Positions 1 through 7,069 of a stretch of 33,657 nt of DNA are shown piece after piece; position 1 is the stretch's first letter; the number at the start of each line of letters is the position of its first letter. The translations under genes were made by a program, and so were the position numbers. Location: NCBI GenBank assembly GCA_016872605.1, contig VGZI01000053.1:1-33657 (forward strand). The letters run 5' to 3'. The notes under the pieces are model-generated. The model did not search any database. It was not told where the DNA came from and saw only the letters and a program-made list of their open reading frames with translations. Source of the DNA: Planctomycetota bacterium. GTDB taxonomy: Bacteria > Planctomycetota > Planctomycetia > Gemmatales > Gemmataceae.

Positions 1-1
1 C

Positions 2-106
2 ATCAGTAAAGAACGCGTCCGCCAAATACAGAACCGCGCCCTCGAAAAGCTGCGGGCGAGCGCCGAACGAGTCGGCTGGGAACCGAGCCTGTTGTTGGGC
101 TGCTAG
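2..106 (+). CDS. C-terminal fragment of a sigma-70 family RNA polymerase sigma factor
   Basis: Only the last 34 codons are in the window and the start lies upstream. The visible peptide begins ISKERVRQIQNRALEKLR, the classic helix-turn-helix of sigma region 4.2, which recognises the -35 element. This motif is typical of group 1/2 sigma factors (RpoD/RpoS-like) rather than ECF factors. It then has a short tail ending in LLLGC and a TAG stop at 104-106. It would act in the cytoplasm as a promoter-specificity subunit of RNA polymerase. Which sigma group it belongs to cannot be settled from this fragment. Confidence 0.85.
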   Translation: MSKERVRQIQNRALEKLRASAERVGWEPSLLLGC

Positions 107-121
107 AAATCGTTCCGTCCA

Positions 122-275
122 CTAGTGCGTCGTCGAGACTAAATTTTCGGGTAGGAGAGTATTGTAGCGTGGACTCCAGTCCACGCGGCCTAGCTCCGGG
201 AGCCGCCTAATCGTGTGGACTGAAGTCCACACTCCGATCGACTAACTCGAAAACTTAGTCAGGACAGGGCACTAG
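122..275. mobile_element. 154-bp CTAG-bounded MITE-like element, family A, copy 1
   Basis: A 154-bp unit with near-perfect terminal inverted repeats of about 28 bp. The left end reads CTAGTGCGTCGTCGAGACTA and the right end is its imperfect reverse complement, ending GGCACTAG. Inside are two perfect small hairpins built on GCGTGGACT and GTGTGGACT arms. A second copy of exactly the same length lies at 22314-22467 with a small number of base differences. There is no coding capacity. The CTAG borders suit the IS630/Tc1 group, which duplicates TA and is known to prefer CTAG targets; this parentage is inferred. Confidence 0.8.
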
Positions 276-320
276 CCCGCAGCGCCCGCAAGGCCCGCCT
301 TTGCTGGCGCTGCGGGCTAG
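272..320. repeat. 49-bp CTAG-bounded hairpin repeat, family C, copy 1
   Basis: An inverted repeat with arms CTAGCCCGCAGCGC and GCGCTGCGGGCTAG around a short GC-rich loop. It shares its first CTAG (272-275) with the right end of the family A element. A second 49-bp copy lies at 7006-7054, also sharing its CTAG with a mobile palindrome. It could act as a transcription terminator-like hairpin, but no uridine tract follows directly. Confidence 0.75.
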
Positions 321-334
321 TTTGTTTTACTCTC

Positions 335-736
335 ATGGCGACGAATTGCAAAAGCTGCGGGGTCACCCTTTCTCCCGTCGAAGCTCCCGCGGGATTTTGC
401 TACCAGTGCGAACGTCAGCTTGATGTCTCTTCCGGCGGGCATCAAGGTCCCCACGACGGGCCGCTGCCCTGCCCTCAATGCAGTGAATCCACCGACAGCT
501 TGAAGTACTACTCTGTGCCCTTCGTACTGTTCTTCTGGATCGCGGGAACCTGGTCGTTGCGCAACGAGATCGGCTGCCCGAGTTGCATCCGCAAGTCGAT
601 CTTGCTCTACGGCTTGATCAACATCGTCACCGCGAATTTGCTTTGGCCGTTCATTATCCTACCGTGGACGCTGATCAACCTAGCCCGCTCGTTCACGTCG
701 GGCCATTCCAGCAGCGTTCACGAATTGCTGCACTGA
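335..736 (+). CDS. Small membrane protein with paired-cysteine zinc-ribbon motifs, unknown function
   Basis: A 133-residue protein I do not recognise by name. It has four CxxC pairs (C5/C8, C22/C25, C46/C49, C81/C84), spaced as two zinc-ribbon-like knuckle pairs. Hydrophobic stretches at about residues 60-75 and 89-117 suggest one or two membrane segments, with cysteine pairs on both sides of the first. The ATG at 335 follows the family C hairpin closely, and its promoter may lie in the repeat region. It converges on glgA. Role unknown; zinc binding is inferred from the cysteine spacing. Confidence 0.65.
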   Translation: MATNCKSCGVTLSPVEAPAGFCYQCERQLDVSSGGHQGPHDGPLPCPQCSESTDSLKYYSVPFVLFFWIAGTWSLRNEIGCPSCIRKSILLYGLINIVTANLLWPFIILPWTLINLARSFTSGHSSSVHELLH

Positions 737-750
737 TAACGGGCATACCA

Positions 751-798
751 GCCCAACGCGAAAGCGAGGATCGTCTCGCGCCTTGCGCGTTGAGCGGG
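751..798. repeat. Degenerate inverted repeat between convergent genes
   Basis: Arms GCCCAACGCGAAAGCGAG (751-768) and CTCGCGCCTTGCGCGTTGAG (from 775) form an imperfect hairpin in the 65-bp gap between the zinc-ribbon gene and the end of glgA. Its position suits a bidirectional terminator, but there is no T tract. Confidence 0.45.
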
Positions 799-801
799 CA
801 T

Positions 802-2349
802 TTATTCGGCGAGTGCTCGTCGATAGAGGCGTTCGTACTCGGATGCACTTCGGCGCCAGCTCCAGTCCTGGGCCATCGCGGTTTGCTGTATCTTCCACCA
901 GGTCGTTGGATGGTTGCGATATATCGCAACGCAGCGCTGCAGGGCGTCGGCGAACGCTTCCCTGGTGTGCGGTGTGAACGAGAAACCCGTGGCTCGGCCG
1001 GCGGCGACATTCTCCGGCGTCGCGTCCGCTACCGTGTCCGCCAGGCCACCCGTTCGATGCACGACCGGCAGCGTGCCGTAGCGCAAGCTGTAGAGCTGAT
1101 TCAGCCCGCATGGCTCGTAGAGGCTCGGCATCAAGAAAACGTCTGACCCTGCCTCGATCTGATGGGCCAACGGTTCACTGTAGCCGAGCATCAGGCCGAC
1201 CTGGCCTGGAAACGCCGCCCGCAGCTCTGTCAACAGGTCGCGGTACTTCTTCTCGCCGTCGCCGAGCACCGCCAACTGCACGCCCTGACGCACGAAATCG
1301 GGGAGGACCTCGTTAATCCGCTCGAAGCCTTTTTGATAGGCGAGCCGCGATACGATGCCCAAGAGCGGCGTGCGCGGCTGCACGTCGAGGGCGAAATGTT
1401 GCTGCAGCGCCGCTTTGCACCTGGCCTTGCCGACGTCGAGGGTAGTGGAGTCAAAGGAGGCGGCAAGGTGCGGGTCGGTCGCCGGGTTCCAGACCTGCTC
1501 GTCGATACCGTTGACAATGCCGAACAGCTTGTTGCTCCGCTGCATGAGAACGCCGTGCAGCCCGGCGCCGCGCAGCGTCGTCTGAATTTCCTTCGCGTAC
1601 GTGGGGCTGACGGTCGTAAGAAGATTCGCGTAGACGAGGCCCGCTTTGAGGAAGTTCAGTTGACCGTGAAACTCGAGCAGGTCCATCGTGAAGAGTCGCC
1701 AGGGCAGGCCGAGCATGGGCAGGTCGAGGTGCGAGAACGTCCCCTGGTAGTCGAGATTGTGAATGGTGAGGACCGTGCGGATGGCGGCGTAGTTGCCGCG
1801 CAGATCGGGCTTGGCGTGCTTCTGATAGATTTCGCGCAGAAAGACGGCGGCCAGGCCCGTTTGCCAATCGTGCAGGTGCAAAATCTCAGGCCAATAGCCT
1901 AGCAATCGCATCGTTTCCAGAATTGCCCGCGAGAAGAAACCGAAGCGAGCGCTGTTGTCGGGATAGTCGACCTTGTCGCCGGCGGCATTCGTGAGTTGAT
2001 AAAGGCTCTGCTGCGTGGCGGGATCGTCGCGATCGAAAAACTCGGGCTGCTCGATCAAGTAGACCGGGACATCGGAATCGGGAAGCGTCGAGCGCCAGAG
2101 CCGGCCTTCAACCATGCGCTCGCCGATCGGCACGCGAAAACGCAGATCGAGCGGCTCCATCGGCCGTTTCGAGTTTCGGCAAGCGCGATAGAGCGGCATG
2201 ACGACGATCGACTCAATGCCGCGCGATTTCAAGGCGATCGGCAGCGAGCCGACGACATCCGCGAGCCCGCCGGTCTTGGCGAACCCGGCCACCTCCGAAG
2301 CAGCATGCAAACACTTCAACCGCACGGTCCTTTCCAAGAATTGAGCCAT
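802..2349 (-). CDS. glgA: Glycogen (starch) synthase, GT5 family
   Basis: ADP-glucose-dependent alpha-1,4-glucan synthase that elongates glycogen in the cytoplasm. At 515 residues it is slightly longer than the usual ~480. The N-terminal KTGGLADVVG motif (K25 onward) binds ADP-glucose. LHLHDWQTGL and the C-terminal EPCGLNQLYSLRYG segment (E412 onward) are standard GT5 signatures, and LGIVSRLAYQKGFE marks the second Rossmann domain. The annotated ATG gives ten residues before the usual start region (RLKCLHAASEVAGF). No other glycogen gene is adjacent, so the gene appears to stand alone. Its start lies about 20 bp from the end of the TIGR03067 gene on the same strand, so the two may be cotranscribed. 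Confidence 0.95.
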   Translation of the reverse strand: MAQFLERTVRLKCLHAASEVAGFAKTGGLADVVGSLPIALKSRGIESIVVMPLYRACRNSKRPMEPLDLRFRVPIGERMVEGRLWRSTLPDSDVPVYLIEQPEFFDRDDPATQQSLYQLTNAAGDKVDYPDNSARFGFFSRAILETMRLLGYWPEILHLHDWQTGLAAVFLREIYQKHAKPDLRGNYAAIRTVLTIHNLDYQGTFSHLDLPMLGLPWRLFTMDLLEFHGQLNFLKAGLVYANLLTTVSPTYAKEIQTTLRGAGLHGVLMQRSNKLFGIVNGIDEQVWNPATDPHLAASFDSTTLDVGKARCKAALQQHFALDVQPRTPLLGIVSRLAYQKGFERINEVLPDFVRQGVQLAVLGDGEKKYRDLLTELRAAFPGQVGLMLGYSEPLAHQIEAGSDVFLMPSLYEPCGLNQLYSLRYGTLPVVHRTGGLADTVADATPENVAAGRATGFSFTPHTREAFADALQRCVAIYRNHPTTWWKIQQTAMAQDWSWRRSASEYERLYRRALAE

Positions 2350-2368
2350 TGATGAACGCGAATGCGGG

Positions 2369-2851
2369 TCACTTCGACTGCTTCCGCCAGGTGACGACGA
2401 AGTAGTTGGTGTTCGGCCAGGTCGCGAGCTGGCGCGGCCGCTCTTGGTCCGCGCTCAGGCCGCGGCAAATCTTCAGCGTGTCGTTCTCGAGAGAATAAAT
2501 CCCTTTGATGACTTCATCGCCGCCGGGGCTTGTTCGAATCATGTCGATGGCTTTGGGATCTTTGGTCGGATCGAGCTTGAGACGAAAGCCGGGCTGTTCA
2601 TTGTCCTTGACCTTCGTGACGTACTTGTCCCCTTTGATGATGAGCACAGTGTTCTCCAACTGCTTCTGCCCGACGTCCTTGCCATTGATCTCGAGGGCGT
2701 GCAGGACCCATGTTCCTTGCATTCGGTCAAGGTCCGGCTTGGCTTTGCCGGTGTCCGCGGTTTCGATGAGGGCAGGGCAGAGAAACATGCCGTAGAGCAG
2801 TAACGTGAAGAGCATAGCCGTTGCGCTCCGTTTGCCGCGCGAGTGTCGCAC
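2369..2851 (-). CDS. Secreted TIGR03067-type planctomycete protein
   Basis: A 160-residue protein with an N-terminal signal peptide (basic start, hydrophobic core at about residues 13-28). The following segment, DLDRMQGTWVLHALEINGKD, matches the conserved opening of the TIGR03067 domain, which is expanded in planctomycetes and has no assigned function. The mature part is rich in beta-strand patterns, compatible with a lipocalin-like small barrel. It is upstream of and codirectional with glgA, but no functional link is evident. Export is inferred from the leader. Confidence 0.75.
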   Translation of the reverse strand: MRHSRGKRSATAMLFTLLLYGMFLCPALIETADTGKAKPDLDRMQGTWVLHALEINGKDVGQKQLENTVLIIKGDKYVTKVKDNEQPGFRLKLDPTKDPKAIDMIRTSPGGDEVIKGIYSLENDTLKICRGLSADQERPRQLATWPNTNYFVVTWRKQSK

Positions 2852-2926
2852 ACTGGCCGATCGCCATGCGGATTGCTACCGATACTAAAGCGGTTTCAAT
2901 GTCGTTCGCCTAGCCCATGAGCCGAC

Positions 2927-3484
2927 ATGACCCACGTGGTTTGCGAGCCCTGTACCGATTGCAAGTACACCGATTGTGTGGTGGTGTGCCCGGTCGAGTG
3001 TTTTTATCAAGACGACCTGCTGCTGTACATTGATCCGGTGGACTGCATCGATTGCGAAGCATGCATCCCGGAGTGTCCGGTCAGTGCAATCTTTATGGAT
3101 CATCAGGTGCCGCCGCAGTGGCATCGATATGCCGAGTTGAATGCCCGCCGGTCACGGGACCTGAAGTCACGATCGTCCGGGCATATTATCGAGACACAAC
3201 CGGCGAAGCTCGGACCGCGGTGCGGCAAAGGGACGAATGCCGCTCTGAGTCGGTCGGGCGCAAGTGCGTCCAAGCCAGCGCCTGCCGCCAAGGCGTATGA
3301 CCCTATAAGAAGCGCAGCAGGCCCAGACCTTGCTCGACAAAGCGTTCGACGTTGTCGGCAAGTTGACCGGCGCGGAACGGCAGAACCTCGACCATGCGAT
3401 CCGCGCGTTGCAAACCGCCTTGGCCGCTCGCAACGGCGCACAGATCGAGTTGGCGTACGACCGCTTGGCCGATATGTTGTTTGA
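2927..3484 (+). CDS. fdxA: 7Fe-type ferredoxin with aberrant C-terminal extension (tandem copy 1)
   Basis: The first ~75 residues are a seven-iron ferredoxin like Azotobacter FdI. C9, C12 and C17 plus a distal cysteine suit a [3Fe-4S] cluster. C21 followed by the CIDCEACIPECP block suits a [4Fe-4S] cluster. It is a soluble electron carrier. Similarity to the downstream copy fades after residue ~85. The family usually has 100-110 residues, but this frame runs to 185. The last ~60 residues are arginine-rich and lie over a better reading frame that resembles an Hsp70 tail. A frameshift or fusion-deletion has probably removed the natural stop. The ferredoxin domain is intact; whether the tail is translated is uncertain. 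Confidence 0.8.
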   Translation: MTHVVCEPCTDCKYTDCVVVCPVECFYQDDLLLYIDPVDCIDCEACIPECPVSAIFMDHQVPPQWHRYAELNARRSRDLKSRSSGHIIETQPAKLGPRCGKGTNAALSRSGASASKPAPAAKAYDPIRSAAGPDLARQSVRRCRQVDRRGTAEPRPCDPRVANRLGRSQRRTDRVGVRPLGRYVV

Positions 3485-3506
3485 TATCCAAATGAATCGG
3501 AAATAA
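3309..3506 (+). pseudogene. Remnant resembling the C-terminal end of an Hsp70/DnaK-type chaperone
   Basis: In the frame offset from the ferredoxin ORF, an open stretch after a stop at 3306-3308 encodes about 65 residues including LLDKAFDVVGKLTGAERQ, then RALQTALAARNGAQIELAYD and a LADMLFDIQMNRK ending before TAA (3504-3506). The helical, Ala/Glu-rich pattern resembles the lid region of DnaK/HscA proteins. It has no start codon or upstream ATPase domain. It is either a relic or, with one frameshift, a domain fused to the ferredoxin. The family assignment is by pattern only. Confidence 0.4.
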
Positions 3507-3609
3507 GACCTGGGGTTTTGGCCCCATGGATCAAGCTTGGCCCATCGACCCGCGGATGGGCTTGCGTTTCTTTTTCTTCCATGGGCGGGCTGGAAATGGG
3601 TGGGACCAT

Positions 3610-3921
3610 ATGACGCATGTTGTTTGCGAACCGTGCACGGACTGCAAGTACACCGATTGCGTGGCGGTTTGCCCGGTTGAGTGCTTCTATCAAGACGATA
3701 TTCTGCTCTACATCGATCCAGGCGACTGCATCGATTGCGAGGCGTGCGTGCCGGAATGCCCGGTCGAAGCGATCTTCGCCGAGGCCAACGTCAAGGCCGA
3801 ATGGCAATCGTACACCGCCCTGAATGCCCAAAAAGCGGGCGAACTCAAGGCTGCCGGCACCCCGCCGATCAAGGAAAAGCAAGAAGCCAAGAAAGGCCCC
3901 GGCTGCAAAGAAAAGAAGTAG
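3610..3921 (+). CDS. fdxA: 7Fe-type ferredoxin (tandem copy 2)
   Basis: A 103-residue seven-iron ferredoxin of normal family length. The ATG at 3610 was chosen because the protein then aligns from its first residue (MTHVVCEPCTDCKYTDC) with copy 1. An upstream in-frame ATG at 3526 would add an implausible Phe-rich leader. All cluster cysteines are present (C9, C12, C17, C21 and the CIDCEACVPECP block). The tail is Lys/Glu-rich and ends GPGCKEKK. It differs from copy 1 at several positions, so the duplication is not recent. A strong terminator follows directly. Confidence 0.9.
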   Translation: MTHVVCEPCTDCKYTDCVAVCPVECFYQDDILLYIDPGDCIDCEACVPECPVEAIFAEANVKAEWQSYTALNAQKAGELKAAGTPPIKEKQEAKKGPGCKEKK

Positions 3922-3940
3922 GCAGTCGACGTCATTCATT

Positions 3941-4006
3941 AGCCGCGCACGAAGTAAGCGATCGCACGCAGGGCCGCTTACTTCGTGCGCGGCTCCTTGT
4001 TTTTTT
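3941..4006 (+). terminator. Strong rho-independent terminator after the second ferredoxin
   Basis: A perfect 20-bp inverted repeat (AGCCGCGCACGAAGTAAGCG at 3941-3960 and its reverse complement at 3975-3994) with a 14-nt loop is followed by CCTTG and a run of seven T. It separates the ferredoxin transcript from hemH. Confidence 0.9.
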
Positions 4007-4013
4007 CGTGGCA

Positions 4014-4991
4014 ATGAGAGTCTCCATGGTTGGCGTTCTTCTCATCCAACTCGGCACGCCTGATGCGCCGACGCCCGAAGCACTCAGGCCCTATCTGCGC
4101 CAGTTTCTCGGCGATCCTCGCGTCATCGAGGCTCCGCCGTGGTATTGGCCGATCATCTTTCAATTCATCCTCTGGACCCGCCCCGCCCAGTCGGCTGCCA
4201 AGTACGCGCGCATCTGGGACAAGGTCACCGGCTCGCCACTCATGCACTGGACGAAACGTCAAACGGAGCTGCTTCAGGCGAAGTTTCCAAACATGCCCGT
4301 GCGATTCGGCATGCAGGTCGGCAACCCACCGGTCGCCAAGGTCGTCGACGAGATGATCCGCGCCGGCGTCGATCGCCTTATCGTGTTCCCGATGTACCCG
4401 CAATACTCGGCCACCACCACCGCGTCGGCGACCGACGTCTTGTTCAAATGCCTGCTCGACCAGCGATGTGTGCCGGCCCTGCGCATCGTGCCGCCGTACT
4501 ACGAACATCCGGCGTACCTGGCCGCAATGGCGAATGTGATTACGGACGAACTCGCGAAATTGCCGTGGAAACCCGATCATCATGTGTTGAGCTTTCACGG
4601 CTTGCCGGTCCGCTATGCCGAGTCGGGCGATCCGTATCCGAAGCATGTCGAACGGACGACGCAAGGCGTGATTGCCAAACTCGGTTGGCCCCGCGATGCG
4701 TGGACCCAGAGCTATCAGTCGCTGTTCGGCAAGGAAGAATGGCTGCGTCCCTACACGGACGATGTGCTGACCGACCTCGCGAAGCAAGGCAAGAAAAAGG
4801 TGTTCGTTGCGCTGCCAGGCTTTACGGTAGATTGCCTCGAAACTGTCGACGAGATCGGCAACGAGTCACGCGAAACGTTTCTGCACGCGGGCGGCGAGAT
4901 TCTGCATCCGTGCCCGTGCCTAAACGATCATCCATCGTGGATCGAAGCGATGCGGACGATCATCCTGGAGGAGGGGCAGGGATGGCTCTAA
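4014..4991 (+). CDS. hemH: Ferrochelatase (haem/coproporphyrin ferrochelatase)
   Basis: Inserts Fe(II) into the porphyrin in the last steps of haem synthesis. It has 325 residues, the usual bacterial length. It opens VGVLLIQLGTPDAPTPEALR and contains the catalytic VLSFHGLP motif (H195) and the conserved glutamate in CLETVDEIGNE (E276). VFPMYPQYSATTTAS is the other family signature. Start choice: ATG at 4014 or at 4026; GAGAG upstream of 4026 could serve as a ribosome site, so the shorter form is possible. It begins just past the ferredoxin terminator. Nearby ferredoxins could supply electrons for iron handling, but that is speculation. Confidence 0.94.
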   Translation: MRVSMVGVLLIQLGTPDAPTPEALRPYLRQFLGDPRVIEAPPWYWPIIFQFILWTRPAQSAAKYARIWDKVTGSPLMHWTKRQTELLQAKFPNMPVRFGMQVGNPPVAKVVDEMIRAGVDRLIVFPMYPQYSATTTASATDVLFKCLLDQRCVPALRIVPPYYEHPAYLAAMANVITDELAKLPWKPDHHVLSFHGLPVRYAESGDPYPKHVERTTQGVIAKLGWPRDAWTQSYQSLFGKEEWLRPYTDDVLTDLAKQGKKKVFVALPGFTVDCLETVDEIGNESRETFLHAGGEILHPCPCLNDHPSWIEAMRTIILEEGQGWL

Positions 4992-5235
4992 TCCCAGGGA
5001 TTCGCTGCGATCATCCCAGGGCTTCCCGAGAGCCCGCACGGTTTGCCCAGATTGACGGAAATCCCGCCGATTGCGTATTTTTTCTCGAAGATTGACCATT
5101 CTGCCCGTTTTTGCCGATTGATGAAGAAGGGCAAAATCGCCCTGCCGTTGCATTTCTTGGTCGGATCGTTATAAACGAAGGTTGGCTGAAAACGCTTGCG
5201 AAGGACACGCGAACGCTAAGCCGCACGCGGCAAGG

Positions 5236-6267
5236 ATGCGCATGACGTTGCAACTTCATCCGATCGACGATCGCTTGAGCTACGCACGCCAGATCGTGCG
5301 CGGCGAGGCCGCGGCGCTGTTGAGCGTCGCCGATCGGCTCGACGATTCATTCCTTGCTGGCGTCGAACTTCTCCATCGCTGTCCGGGGCGAGTCTGCATC
5401 ACCGGCACCGGCAAGTCGGCCGACGTCGGTCAGAAAATCGCCGGCACGCTCAACTCCACCGGCACCCGCGCCTACACTCTCGACGCCACCCGCGCCGTAC
5501 ACGGCGACCTCGGCATGATTCACCAGCACGATGTCGTCCTTGCCCTATCTTTGAGCGGCGAAACCGAAGAGATCGTCAAGGTGCTGCCATCTTTCAGACA
5601 GCTGGCGATGGCTCTGGTCGCCATCACCAGCAACGCCCAGAGCACGCTCGCCAAGAATGCCGACGTCGCGCTGGTCCTCGGACCGCTCGAAGAGGTCTGT
5701 CCGCTCGGACTGGCGCCCAGCACCAGCACGACCGCGATGATCGCCGTCGGCGACGCCCTTGCCTTCGTGCTGATGCGCATGCGCGAGTTCACGCACGAGG
5801 ATTTCGCACGCTTTCATCCCGCCGGCAGCCTGGGACGCAAACTCGTCAAGGTCGAAGCGGTCATGCGTCAGGGCAACGACCTGCGCATCGCCCCGTGCCA
5901 CAAGACGATTCGTGAAGTCTTCGCCCAGGAAAGGCGCCTGGGGCGACGCACCGGCGCGGTCATGCTGACGGACGATGCCGGCAAGCTAACGGGATTGTTC
6001 ACCGACAGCGATCTTGCCCGACTGTTCGAGCAGCATCGCGATCCGGCTTTCGATCGCCCGATTCGCGAAGTGATGACGCCGGCGCCGCTCATGGTCTCTG
6101 TCGGCACGCGCCTCAGCGATGCGGTGGATATTCTGCGCAATCGAAAGATCAGCGAGCTGCCGGTCGTCGATGCGGCGGGCAAGCCCGTCGGGTTGATCGA
6201 CATCACGGACCTGATCGGCCTGGTGTCGCGCGAGGAGGCGGAGAGTTATCTGCGCGCGGCAGGGTGA
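5236..6267 (+). CDS. kdsD: D-arabinose-5-phosphate isomerase (KdsD/KpsF/GutQ family)
   Basis: Converts ribulose-5-phosphate to arabinose-5-phosphate, the first committed step of KDO synthesis for LPS. The SIS domain spans about residues 40-180 and two CBS domains follow (about 205-335). K60, E109, E152/E153 and H194 (in HPAGSLGRK) sit where the catalytic residues of E. coli KdsD are expected. The HGDLGMI motif is also present. The frame is open from a TTG at 5182, but ATG at 5236 or 5242 fits the family start better (343 or 341 residues). It is the first gene of a kdsD-kdsC-lptC-like series, with 60 bp to kdsC. Confidence 0.93.
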   Translation: MRMTLQLHPIDDRLSYARQIVRGEAAALLSVADRLDDSFLAGVELLHRCPGRVCITGTGKSADVGQKIAGTLNSTGTRAYTLDATRAVHGDLGMIHQHDVVLALSLSGETEEIVKVLPSFRQLAMALVAITSNAQSTLAKNADVALVLGPLEEVCPLGLAPSTSTTAMIAVGDALAFVLMRMREFTHEDFARFHPAGSLGRKLVKVEAVMRQGNDLRIAPCHKTIREVFAQERRLGRRTGAVMLTDDAGKLTGLFTDSDLARLFEQHRDPAFDRPIREVMTPAPLMVSVGTRLSDAVDILRNRKISELPVVDAAGKPVGLIDITDLIGLVSREEAESYLRAAG

Positions 6268-6271
6268 TCAA

Positions 6272-6317
6272 TCTTCGTTTAGCGTTCGGAAAGCGCCCTG
6301 CGAACGCTGAACGAAGA
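6272..6317. repeat. Hairpin between kdsD and kdsC
   Basis: Arms TCTTCGTTTAGCGTTCG (6272-6288) and CGAACGCTGAACGAAGA (6301-6317) form a 17-bp stem with one mismatch and a 12-nt loop. It lies between the kdsD stop and the kdsC ATG and has no T run. It could stabilise mRNA or attenuate transcription, or be another dispersed palindrome. Confidence 0.65.
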
Positions 6318-6327
6318 CGAGGACGTT

Positions 6328-6873
6328 ATGACCGATTCGACGTTGCCCCAGCGATGCGCTCGCATTGAGATGTTGGTCCTCGATGTGGACGGCGTGCTGA
6401 CCGACGGGCGGATCGTCTACACGGACACCGGCGAAGAGATCAAGGCGTTCCATGTGCGCGACGGATCGGGCATGAAGTTGTGGACATCGCTCGGCAAAAA
6501 GATCGGCATCATCACCGGACGCCGATCGGCCATCGTGGAACGACGGGCGAAGGAGTTGGGCGTCCACGCCGTCGTGCAAGGCGCGGACGACAAGTTGGCT
6601 GCCCTGACGCGGATGCTGGCGTCGCTGGGCGTCACAGCGGAACAGACGTGCGCGGTCGGCGATGACTTCGTCGACCTGGCCGTGATGCGAACGTGCGGCG
6701 TTGCGGTTGCTGTCGCCGACGCATGCCCAGAGGCGAAGGAAGACGCCGATTACACGACGCAGGCGCCAGGTGGACGCGGCGCAGTGCGGGAGGTGATTGA
6801 GTTAATGCTGCGGGCCCAAGGCATGTGGGAGACATTGGTGGCGCGCTATCGCGATCGTGGAGTTGTGAACTAG
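6328..6873 (+). CDS. kdsC: 3-deoxy-manno-octulosonate-8-phosphatase (HAD superfamily)
   Basis: Removes the phosphate from KDO-8-phosphate in the LPS core pathway. It has 181 residues, normal for KdsC (C0-type HAD). The motif LVLDVDGVLTDG carries nucleophile D19 and acid/base D21. IITGRRS (motif II), K89 and GDDFVDLAVM (D112/D113, Mg binding) complete the active site. Its TAG stop (6871-6873) is supplied by the CTAG border of a 140-bp palindromic element, so insertion of that element defined or altered the natural C-terminus. The catalytic core is complete. Confidence 0.93.
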   Translation: MTDSTLPQRCARIEMLVLDVDGVLTDGRIVYTDTGEEIKAFHVRDGSGMKLWTSLGKKIGIITGRRSAIVERRAKELGVHAVVQGADDKLAALTRMLASLGVTAEQTCAVGDDFVDLAVMRTCGVAVAVADACPEAKEDADYTTQAPGGRGAVREVIELMLRAQGMWETLVARYRDRGVVN

Positions 6874-7009
6874 TGCTCTGTCACATCTCGAATGAGGGGT
6901 AGAGCCGCAACGAAGCTTGCACGCGCATCAATTGGCGATTCACCACCGCCAATGCCCGCATCAAGCTCAAGCGGCTCTACCCCTCATTCGAGATGTGACA
7001 GAGCACTAG
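6870..7009. mobile_element. 140-bp CTAG-bounded MITE-like element, family B, copy 1
   Basis: It has perfect 39-bp terminal inverted repeats starting CTAGTGCTCTGTCACATCTC and ending with the exact complement. Inside, a smaller ATTGGCG/CGCCAAT stem and AGCTTG/CAAGCT arms let the whole unit fold into one long hairpin. By eye it is base-for-base identical to 22033-22172. It has no open frame of its own. CTAG borders at a TA target point to an IS630/Tc1-type transposase acting in trans (inferred). It overlaps the kdsC stop codon. Confidence 0.88.
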
Positions 7010-7054
7010 CCTGCAGCGCAAGCAAGGGCCGCCCTTGCTTGCGCCGCGGGCTAG
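7006..7054. repeat. 49-bp CTAG-bounded hairpin repeat, family C, copy 2
   Basis: Arms CTAGCCTGCAGCGCAAGCAA and its imperfect complement ending GCGCCGCGGGCTAG. It has the same length as the copy at 272-320. Its first CTAG is also the last CTAG of the family B element, so the two palindromes are fused head to tail. Confidence 0.75.
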
Positions 7055-7069
7055 TGAGTCCGAGATTAC

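Noticed and set aside
3526-3609. Upstream start for the second ferredoxin
   Set aside because: It would add a Phe-rich leader not found in the family; the ATG at 3610 aligns with copy 1 from its first residue.
3103-4014. A 303-codon minus-strand frame across the ferredoxin region
   Set aside because: It runs antisense through both ferredoxins and the terminator; apparent internal repetition merely reflects the ferredoxin duplication.
4992-5235. Possible small gene between hemH and kdsD
   Set aside because: The open stretches are continuations of shadow frames, with no start signal or recognisable protein pattern; the gap seems non-coding.
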